Of a stretch of 64,000 bases of DNA, positions 43,801-50,059 are shown piece by piece. The position numbers were made by a program, and so were the translations under genes. Position 1 is the stretch's first letter, and each line of letters opens with the position of its first letter. The notes under the pieces are model-generated. The model had not been told where the DNA came from. It saw nothing but the letters and a program-made list of their open reading frames with translations, and did no database searches. Location of the stretch: NCBI RefSeq assembly GCF_040358985.1, contig NZ_CP132932.1:1178001-1242000 (forward strand), written 5' to 3'. The DNA comes from Tunturibacter empetritectus. GTDB lineage: Bacteria; Acidobacteriota; Terriglobia; Terriglobales; Acidobacteriaceae.

Positions 43801-43828
43801 GGTCAGGTCAGGATGAGCAGCATGGGGC

Positions 43829-43869
43829 CTCCCGATGGTCGGCACAGGATCTCTCGCGACCAACGGGAG
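43829..43869. repeat. Central stem of composite element D
   Basis: CTCCCGATGGTCG (43829-43841) and CGACCAACGGGAG (43857-43869) pair over 13 positions with one A.A mismatch and a 15-base loop. It corresponds to the perfect 13-bp stem of element B. Confidence 0.78.
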
Positions 43870-43882
43870 CGCCAACCGAAGG

Positions 43883-43937
43883 GGTATACAAGTCACGAAG
43901 TGACCGCCCCACGCGAAGTGGGCCCGTCCGGCAGGAC
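43883..43937 (+). repeat. Intergenic hairpin element, copy D right
   Basis: GGTATAC, GTCAC-GAA-GTGAC (43892-43904), variable stem CCCAC-GCGAA-GTGGG (43908-43922) and GTCC-GGCA-GGAC (43926-43937). It closes the composite element that begins at 43746, between two same-direction exported-protein genes. Confidence 0.82.
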
Positions 43938-44076
43938 AAGAATTAATCAAAGTTACCGAAGATTCGCTTGCCCACCAACCGCGCCGAGTTTACTATCACT
44001 CTGTTCCCGTATCCTTTGATTCACGGGCCCCTGCAGCGTCTGATCGTCGGGAACGATCGCACACCGGGAGGTCACC

Positions 44077-44877
44077 GTGCCAATCAAATTCCTTCTCAAA
44101 ACCACCTGCATCGCCACCCTCTCCCTGGGCTACGCCCTCGCCCAGACAGCGCCCGCACCCGCGCCACCCGCAGCTGGCCCCGCCGACGGCATCACCATGG
44201 ACATGATCCCCATCACTCAGGAGCAGCTTACCCAGTGCCGCCAACAGGCCTCCAGCCAGCTCACCGACGAACAAAAAACCCTTCACGACCGTGAACATGG
44301 TCAAGATAAAGACAAGATGGCCCAGGGCGGCATCACCGGAATCACCGGCGCAGCTACCAGCGCCATCTCCCGCAAGAACAACTACGGCTGGTGGGGCGGC
44401 AATAATAACGGCGCCCAGACCGCCGCCGCCACCGGAGCCACCCAGCGCACCGACCGCAACAGCCAGGCCGTCGCCAGCACCACCGCCACCAGCCAGACCG
44501 TCGGCGTCGACGCCTACCAGCAGTGCGTCAACGGCATCAAGGGGCCAGAGTACGTCCACTTCCGCCAGACCGGCCAGATGACCGCCTACACCGGCGCGCC
44601 CCCCACCAGCTCCGCCGCACCCGCGCCCACCCCTGGCCCAGCCCCCGCAGCCATGGTCGCCCCGGCTCCGCTCCCCACCAAATCCCCCGTAGTCGATGAA
44701 GGCGACGGCAAACACTTCGTCCTCACCGCACCCGGACAGACCGACGCCCGCGAGGTCACTCTCGCCCCCGGCAGCAAGAACGCCTACATCGAAGACGCTA
44801 CCGGCGACAAATACATCGTCATGCCCGACGGCTCAGTCACCCGCATTCCCCACGTCAAAAAAACCGCGACCAAGTAA
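44077..44877 (+). CDS. Exported Pro/Ala-rich hypothetical protein
   Basis: This 266-residue protein has a signal peptide ending near ALAQ (about 23), then a low-complexity Ala/Pro stretch, a central part with NNYGWWGGNNNG, and two further Pro/Ala linkers before a C-terminal beta-rich tail (KHFVLTAPGQTDAREVTLAPGSKNAYIEDATGDKYIVMPDGSV). The start is GTG with GGGAGGT about eight bases upstream. It is followed 15 bp later by another exported protein gene, so the two share a transcript. The tail looks like a small beta-sandwich; no function is proposed. Confidence 0.78.
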   Translation: MPIKFLLKTTCIATLSLGYALAQTAPAPAPPAAGPADGITMDMIPITQEQLTQCRQQASSQLTDEQKTLHDREHGQDKDKMAQGGITGITGAATSAISRKNNYGWWGGNNNGAQTAAATGATQRTDRNSQAVASTTATSQTVGVDAYQQCVNGIKGPEYVHFRQTGQMTAYTGAPPTSSAAPAPTPGPAPAAMVAPAPLPTKSPVVDEGDGKHFVLTAPGQTDAREVTLAPGSKNAYIEDATGDKYIVMPDGSVTRIPHVKKTATK

Positions 44878-44892
44878 ACCATTAGGTGCTCG

Positions 44893-45633
44893 ATGAACCG
44901 GTCAACCGCAGGCACTCCATCGCATCGTCACCCGGCCGTACTCGTCACAGCAGCGCTGCTCGCCTCTCTTCTCTCCGCCACCGCCGCAAACGGCCAGGCC
45001 CTTGGCGATCTGCAGGCGAAGATGGCGGCCCTCAAGCAGTCCACCGCCGAAAACCAGCAGAAGCTGCATCACTACCGCTGGCTCGAGACCACTCAGCTCA
45101 CGCTCAAGGGCGAAGCCAAACCCGCCACCCAGGCCATGTGCCAGTACGGTCCTGACGGAAAGGTGGAGAAGGCCCCCATGAGCCCCCAGCGTCAGGAGGC
45201 CCCCAGCGGAGGACGCTTCAAACAACGAATCATCGCCAAGAAGAAGGAAGAGATGAAGGACTACATGGGGCAGGTCAAGATCCTGCTCGCCATGTACGTG
45301 CCGCCCGACGCCCAACGCATGCAGCAGGCCTTTCAGGAAGGAAAAGTCTCCATCAACCCCTCCCCGGACTCAGGCATCGCTAAGATCGTCTTCAAGGACT
45401 ACGCTCAACCCGGCGACCAGATGACCATCTCCTTCGACACTTCGGACAAGAAGATCAGCGCCCTGAACGTAAACACCTACATGGACGAACCGAAGGACGT
45501 CGTGACCCTCGCCGTACGCTTTGCCAGCCTGCCCGACAACACCAACTACGTCGAGCGGTCAGTCCTCGACGCCACCGCAAAAAAACTCCAGGTCACCACC
45601 ACCAACTCCGGCTACGAGCCCATCGGCCAATAA
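44893..45633 (+). CDS. Exported hypothetical protein
   Basis: This 246-residue protein has a signal peptide (to about residue 35, ATAANGQA) followed by a helical LQAKMAALKQSTAENQQKLHHYRWLET segment. A folded part follows, with a QRIIAKKKEEMKDYMGQVKILLAMYV helix and strands near the C-terminus (ISFDTSDKKISALNVNTYMDEP). It follows the Pro/Ala-rich gene by 15 bp in the same direction and converges on a stretch of repeats. I do not recognise the family; an outer-envelope location is inferred from the signal peptide. Confidence 0.78.
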   Translation: MNRSTAGTPSHRHPAVLVTAALLASLLSATAANGQALGDLQAKMAALKQSTAENQQKLHHYRWLETTQLTLKGEAKPATQAMCQYGPDGKVEKAPMSPQRQEAPSGGRFKQRIIAKKKEEMKDYMGQVKILLAMYVPPDAQRMQQAFQEGKVSINPSPDSGIAKIVFKDYAQPGDQMTISFDTSDKKISALNVNTYMDEPKDVVTLAVRFASLPDNTNYVERSVLDATAKKLQVTTTNSGYEPIGQ

Positions 45634-45731
45634 AATAGCCGCCGCCATCTCCCCCCAATCCAAAGACCGCCCTACAATCCGTCACCTCGACCCATCCTCA
45701 AGATTCATCATCTCGACCCATCCCCAGAATT

Positions 45732-45804
45732 CGTCATCTCGACCGGAGCCACGCAGCCTCATCACGCGGCGCAGTGGAGAGACCCCCGCATTCCGTTTTT
45801 TGCT
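45732..45804 (+). repeat. Dispersed intergenic repeat, family 2, copy 1
   Basis: It begins CGTCATCTCGACCGGAGCC, continues ACGCAGCCTCATCACGC and GGCGCAGTGGAGAGACCC, and ends CCGCATTCCGTTTT. The copies at 46008-46076 and 46493-46563 have the same layout with scattered substitutions. Confidence 0.72.
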
Positions 45805-45841
45805 CTTAGTAAACCAGTCGATATCAAAACGAAAGTTAAAG

Positions 45842-45930
45842 TCGTCATCCTGACCCTGAGCGAAGCCGAAGGGGAAGGATCCCGATACTTTCCACCCACC
45901 CATACCGTTCGAACCTTTCAACCCAACACT
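45842..45930 (+). repeat. Dispersed intergenic repeat, copy 2 (TCATCCTGA type)
   Basis: TCGTCATCCTGACCCTGAGC is followed by GAAGCCGAAGGGGAAGGATC, CCGATACTTTCCACC, ACCCATACCGTTCGAACC and CAACCCAACACT. The order of words equals copy 1 at 29482-29560, with an extra CCTGAGCGAAGCC segment. Confidence 0.65.
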
Positions 45931-46007
45931 CCAGCCGATACCGTTCTTCCCCCACCCGAAAAGCCAACCGAAGCAACCCATCGCTATCTCGTCCCATCCC
46001 CAAGATC

Positions 46008-46076
46008 CGTCATCTCAACCGAAGCCGCGCAGTATCGTCGCGCGACGCAGTGGAGAGACCCCGCATTCCGTTTTGC
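46008..46076 (+). repeat. Dispersed intergenic repeat, family 2, copy 2
   Basis: CGTCATCTCAACCGAAGCCG, then CGCAGTATCGTCGCGC, GACGCAGTGGAGAGACCC and CGCATTCCGTTTTGC. It has the same layout as copies 1 and 3, with one C lost in the CCCC run. Confidence 0.72.
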
Positions 46077-46155
46077 TCCACATACCGTCGACATCAACGC
46101 AAAGACGCACTACACTCCGTGACAAGACGGCGCACGAGTTAGAGGAAAAAACCGC

Positions 46156-46419
46156 CTAAGTCTCGCAGTGAGCATCAGGGTCCGCATGCTGCTGCGTCAT
46201 CCACCGATCCATCAGCGTGCCCGCGCACCGCGCACCGCACAAATGCTTCACCCCAGCCGAGTGCGCATGGTGATGTTGCCACCGCGTCAGCTTGATCAGA
46301 GGCTGATCCTCCTCCGGCTTCTCCCCCGGAAAACAATCCACCCAGGCCAGCCACCAGTCCCCACCCTCGCCCTTCTTATCCCCGCACACGTCGCACTGAT
46401 AACTCTCGATATAAGACAT
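46156..46419 (-). CDS. Small Cys/His-rich putative zinc protein
   Basis: The 87-residue product has CDVCG near the N-terminus and HLCGARC near residue 65, with WQHHHAHSAGVKH between. That is enough for a zinc-ribbon-like site. The N-terminus starts SYIESYQCDVCGDKK. The ATG at 46419 has AGGAG about eight bases before it; a longer frame upstream lacks a site. It is a single gene flanked by repeats. The function is unknown; the motif suggests metal binding only. Confidence 0.7.
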   Translation of the reverse strand: MSYIESYQCDVCGDKKGEGGDWWLAWVDCFPGEKPEEDQPLIKLTRWQHHHAHSAGVKHLCGARCAGTLMDRWMTQQHADPDAHCET

Positions 46420-46492
46420 TCGAACTCCTGCCGCTGAAACTATCACATCCCCGTTTCAACGGGCAGCCCCCAGACGGGACACCCCCAAACCA

Positions 46493-46563
46493 CGTCATCT
46501 CGACCAGAGTCGCGCAGTCTCATCGCGCGACGCAGTGGAGAGACCCCCGCATTCCGTCCTTGC
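46493..46563 (+). repeat. Dispersed intergenic repeat, family 2, copy 3
   Basis: CGTCATCTCGACCAGAGTCG, then CGCAGTCTCATCGCGC, GACGCAGTGGAGAGACCC and CCGCATTCCGTCCTTGC. It lies between the two small Cys-containing protein genes. Confidence 0.72.
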
Positions 46564-46737
46564 GGATGCACTTTCTCTGTGCCTGAATCAACCGCAAACA
46601 TCGCTAAGATGTGCATCTGCTTTACCGGGATGTCCGCCTGCCGAAGTCCGAAAATATCCCGAAAACAGCAGATTAATTGGGAAAAACAGTGAAATCTGAA
46701 CCACCCACCCATCGCGTTCTTGAAGTCAGGAGACACG

Positions 46738-46944
46738 ATGGATAAGAAAACTGAACCATTTTTCCCCCACCGGCGCATCCAGGATGGCAACCTTCAATCG
46801 ATATGCCTCACCTGCTTGAGAACCGTCGGCGTAAGCAAACTAGAAGAAGAACTGAACGAACTGGATAGAGCGCACAGGTGCAAAGCAGTACCCTACTCCG
46901 CCCGGGTGCCCCGCCCCAATCGAAGTGGAAACCGTCCTGACTAG
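46738..46944 (+). CDS. Small Cys-containing hypothetical protein
   Basis: The 68-residue product contains DGNLQSICLTCLRTVGVS and a later AHRC, giving C-x2-C plus a distant His and Cys. I recall similar short proteins with an R..DG.. SICL.C...T pattern as common in Acidobacteriota, with unknown function. The ATG at 46738 has AGGAG eight bases upstream. It is a lone gene on the edge of an A+T-rich stretch. The C-terminus (RVPRPNRSGNRPD) is basic and likely unstructured. Confidence 0.65.
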   Translation: MDKKTEPFFPHRRIQDGNLQSICLTCLRTVGVSKLEEELNELDRAHRCKAVPYSARVPRPNRSGNRPD

Positions 46945-47427
46945 TCCGGCACTCAGGAGTAAGTGAAACAGCATCATCGTCATTTGCGCTTATCCGAGCA
47001 CTCCTCTAAAAAACCTTCCCGGGAAGTGCAAGCGGGAGTGATAACGGATTTCATAACATCGATAGGCCTTGTGACCTATCATGCGGACCCAGGAATGTTG
47101 TCAAGTCCTAAACACTGCAAACCCATACAAAACAAGTACTTCCGCTTGGCGTATGAGTTATATCGAAACAACTATAATGGAATCAAAGCAAGAAAAAGCC
47201 CCGGATATGATACTTCGGGGCCTCTTTGCGCTACTCGAAAAGAGCCGCTAAGCCATTGATTACAAGTATTTTAGCCACAACTACTTTGTCGTCAATATTT
47301 TACAGACGGGTATCCAGTGTAAATTATTGATTGCAATAACTTTAGTCGCAAGATACCCCCAAGGGGGGAGGGGGGACCTGACATCGACTAAGTAACAAGG
47401 AAACGGAGAACTGACAACGCTACAACC
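46945..47427. other. A+T-rich gene-poor stretch with imperfect repeats
   Basis: The stretch is much richer in A+T than its flanks. It contains a GATAGG/CCTATC hairpin (47061-47080), the hairpin at 47191-47223 and an imperfect direct repeat (ATTGATTACAAGTATTTTAG near 47254 and ATTGATTGCAATAACTTTAG near 47326). An ACCCCC-AA-GGGGGG palindromic run follows near 47355. An open frame of 98 codons (46963-47259) is not convincing. Confidence 0.55.
47191..47223 (-). terminator. Rho-independent terminator (minus strand)
   Basis: On the minus strand GCCCCG (plus 47216-47221) pairs with CGGGGC (plus 47198-47203) around a 12-base loop, followed by TTTTTCTT (plus AAGAAAAA). It could end transcription of the HNH nuclease gene, which stops about 205 bp upstream on that strand. 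Confidence 0.6.
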
Positions 47428-48087
47428 TTAGGCCGCCGGCTCAGCCTCGAAGTAAAGGTACTTCCGCCACGCCGCGTCCGCGCTTCCGATCATGCGCATA
47501 ATGTGCCGGGAGGTATGCAGAGAAAACGGCCTTGGCTCCCGCTGCAGCTTCATGTCCGTCAGCTCATGCAGCATCTGGTTGCCCTTGCGCCGGTTGCAGT
47601 TGTGGCAGCAGGCAACGAGATTCTCCCACGTCGAAAGCCCGCCACGCGACCGCGGAATGACATGATCCAGCGTCAACTCCCCCGCGGTCAGGATGACGCT
47701 GCAGTACTGGCACGAGTTGCGGTCGCGCAGAAGAATGTTCTTGCGGCTTAGCGCCCGCGTCTGGTGCGGAATCCGGCGGTACTCCAGCAGCCGAATCACG
47801 CTCGGCATCGCCACCCGCATCCGCGCCGCATGCAGCACCGCACCCTGCTCCTCCTCGGTCCTGGCAACGCCCTTCAACACCAGCACCAGCGCCCGTCGCG
47901 CCCCGCAGATGTTGATCGGCTCGTACGAAGCATTCAGCACCAGCACCGGGGTCTGCATCGCCGGCTGACGAAACACGCCAACCCGCACCTCGCGCTCCGT
48001 CGTAACCCGTCCGGAAACGTGGCCAGCCCCGTGCCCCGCGTGTCGTTTTCCACTCAGCCCCTGCTTCCGCATCTTCCCCGATTGCAT
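47428..48087 (-). CDS. HNH endonuclease
   Basis: The 219-residue protein has a [26 protein letters not shown] region typical of standalone HNH proteins, and then the HNH motif itself (about 125-180). It reads [32 protein letters not shown], in which both zinc Cys pairs, the His-Asp pair and the Asn are present. The N-terminal 40 residues are basic and unlike the family; the start with GGAGG eight bases upstream is still the best. Biological substrate is unknown. Confidence 0.85.
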   Translation of the reverse strand: MQSGKMRKQGLSGKRHAGHGAGHVSGRVTTEREVRVGVFRQPAMQTPVLVLNASYEPINICGARRALVLVLKGVARTEEEQGAVLHAARMRVAMPSVIRLLEYRRIPHQTRALSRKNILLRDRNSCQYCSVILTAGELTLDHVIPRSRGGLSTWENLVACCHNCNRRKGNQMLHELTDMKLQREPRPFSLHTSRHIMRMIGSADAAWRKYLYFEAEPAA

Positions 48088-48154
48088 CTCAAAGCCCTCC
48101 GGTTCCAGCTACTGTTAGCACTCCGCGCCAAGCTTCTCTGCCACTCCAACTCCA

Positions 48155-49138
48155 CTAACCAGCATCCCAGACGGCAACACCAGAACCCGCAATACCAGAC
48201 CTTGCATCCGCCGAAGCCGAATCAGAGGAAGCCGCATCCCACGAAGCGACCATCTCCGCCTGGGCCCGCGACGCCGTCGCCACCCACACCTTGCCAGCCC
48301 CGGCCCGCCGCAAAACCTGCGCACAAGCGCGAGCCGTAGCCCCAGTCGTATAGATGTCATCCACCAACAAAACTTCGCGTCCAGCCAGCGCCGCGCGATC
48401 GTCTACCTTGAACGCACCCTGCAGATTTCGTCTCCGCCCCTTCGGAGTCAACTCAAACTGGCTCCGCGTATCCTTCACCCGGCGAATCACCTCATGGGCC
48501 GAACGCAGCTTCCACTGCGGACGAGTCCTCTTCAACTCCACAAGCGCAGCATCCGCCATCAAAACCGCCTGGTTGTAGCCTCGCTCGCGCTCCTTGGAGG
48601 GAAACAACGGCACCGCAACAACCAGCAACTCATCACCAGCCTCGCCCTCAAGCATCTCAATCGCCCGCGCGAGGAACCTCCCCAGCGGCCTAGCCATAGA
48701 AGCCATCCGCTCATACTTCAGCAGGTGAATCATCTCCCGCAGCTCATCCTGATACACCGCATAGGCCACAGCTCGCTCGAACTCCGGCGGCGCCATCCTG
48801 CAGGGCGAACACACCAGCCCCTCCACAGGAAACTGCCCCGCGAACCGCACGCCTTCCATGTCGAGCGCCTCGCCGCAACGCACGCACAGCGTCATCGACT
48901 GCGCCTCAACCCCCTCTACACATCTGTCACATACAGGAGACAGCCCAGCTGTCAGCAGAGGCCCACCACAAGCCCTGCAATCGGTCGGATACAACGTAGT
49001 AACCAGATCATCCAGCGCTGTCCGAACCACCCGTCCCGGCCCACGCCACCAGCGAGAGATCGCGTGCCCTTCTACCCCGCCGCCAGGCGGAACACCGGGG
49101 GGGCCCCCGGAACCAATCCCGAGCGCATTGTCATTCAA
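48155..49138 (-). CDS. ComF-family phosphoribosyltransferase-like protein
   Basis: This 327-residue protein has an N-terminal zinc ribbon (CRACGG, CDRC, CVRCG and CSPC) and a phosphoribosyltransferase domain. The PRPP loop reads EVLLVDDIYTTGATARA, and the middle contains the ComF motifs LLKYERMASMARPLGR and RGYNQAVLMA. ComF proteins assist DNA uptake in competent bacteria, but the family also occurs in non-competent species. The C-terminus ends in a low-complexity Ser/Ala stretch. It is 67 bp before the HNH gene on the same strand. Confidence 0.88.
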   Translation of the reverse strand: MNDNALGIGSGGPPGVPPGGGVEGHAISRWWRGPGRVVRTALDDLVTTLYPTDCRACGGPLLTAGLSPVCDRCVEGVEAQSMTLCVRCGEALDMEGVRFAGQFPVEGLVCSPCRMAPPEFERAVAYAVYQDELREMIHLLKYERMASMARPLGRFLARAIEMLEGEAGDELLVVAVPLFPSKERERGYNQAVLMADAALVELKRTRPQWKLRSAHEVIRRVKDTRSQFELTPKGRRRNLQGAFKVDDRAALAGREVLLVDDIYTTGATARACAQVLRRAGAGKVWVATASRAQAEMVASWDAASSDSASADARSGIAGSGVAVWDAG

Positions 49139-49277
49139 GCAATCGCTGAAGACTCACCTCACTCGCCGGCGCTCCAGGTCCGTCGGACCGCGCCATTTCA
49201 CGCAGTATAGCCCCTTAGCCACACCAGCCGTCAACAATTCTGCACCACAAAAGATGCGCCTGTGCTACATCTAGGCC

Positions 49278-49883
49278 ATGTTGAAAGTCGCCACCTGGTG
49301 CGCCAAATGTTTGTTTCTGTACCTCTTGGTCGCGATCGCCGCGATCCGATTCTCATGGGTCACGACGCCAGTATGGCAACTGGCTACCACCATGCACTGG
49401 ACCAGCCTGAATCGTGTCGGATACGTACTGAGCTACTTTCTGCCCATCTTCGCAGCCACCGGATTTCTCCTCGGCCTCATCCCCTTCGGCAAACTCGGCA
49501 AAGCGCTAGGTGACCTCTCCCGCTCTATCACCCCTTCCACCTCTGCCGGGCCAACCCAGGAGCCCGAAGCCGTCCCACCAATCCTGTGGGCATGGCTACC
49601 CGTCACCGTCGCCTTTCTCATCCGCTTTGCCACCTGGAAGTCCCAAGCCTCAAGTATCTTCGACACGCACCGATCAGTCGGTCGTATGGAACGCTTCTTC
49701 GGACCTCTTTATGGACAGACCTCCGGCCTGCTCGACAGCAAATGGATCACCGATCGCTTCCTCTTCACCGGCCCCATGCTCTTCCTCATCGCCTGCGCCT
49801 TCGCAGCCCTGCTCCGCTATCAACTGACAAACTCGCGCAAGCCACAACCAGAAGCGCACACACACGATGACGAGTCGGTGTGA
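49278..49883 (+). CDS. Hypothetical membrane protein
   Basis: This 201-residue protein has four hydrophobic segments (about 10-28, 48-70, 98-120 and 155-178), short loops between, and a charged C-terminus. The N-terminus carries a CAKC-like motif. I do not recognise the family. It stands alone between the ComF-like and OPT genes and is divergent from the former. The codon pattern is normal for this region. Confidence 0.68.
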   Translation: MLKVATWCAKCLFLYLLVAIAAIRFSWVTTPVWQLATTMHWTSLNRVGYVLSYFLPIFAATGFLLGLIPFGKLGKALGDLSRSITPSTSAGPTQEPEAVPPILWAWLPVTVAFLIRFATWKSQASSIFDTHRSVGRMERFFGPLYGQTSGLLDSKWITDRFLFTGPMLFLIACAFAALLRYQLTNSRKPQPEAHTHDDESV

Positions 49884-50059
49884 TCCTCACTGCTCTCGTA
49901 CCGAAGCTAATTCCGTGGCAAAGTTTTCTTCGCAACACAAAAGAAGCGCACCATACTCGAACATCCCCCTTCAGATCCGTTCGATACCTATAGACTCACC
50001 GCGCTGATACACTCCATCGAAGCCAAAACAAAGCTCGACCAAGCGGGAGACGCACCACC

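Larger units (their letters stand above)
45634..46155. other. Gene-free region filled with dispersed repeats
   Basis: It holds two copies of the CATCTCGACC...GGAGAGACC repeat (45732-45804 and 46008-46076), one copy of the TCATCCTGA-type repeat (45842-45930), and short partial copies near 45690-45730 (CATCTCGACCCATCC, repeated). I see no gene in it. Confidence 0.65.

Noticed and set aside
31777..43937. The intergenic hairpin elements as insertion sequences
   Set aside because: The composites are under 200 bp, contain no open frame, and no target-site duplication was seen at their ends.
46963..47259. 98-codon frame in the A+T-rich stretch
   Set aside because: No family, weak start, and its 3' part contains the terminator hairpin; codon use is unlike the neighbours.
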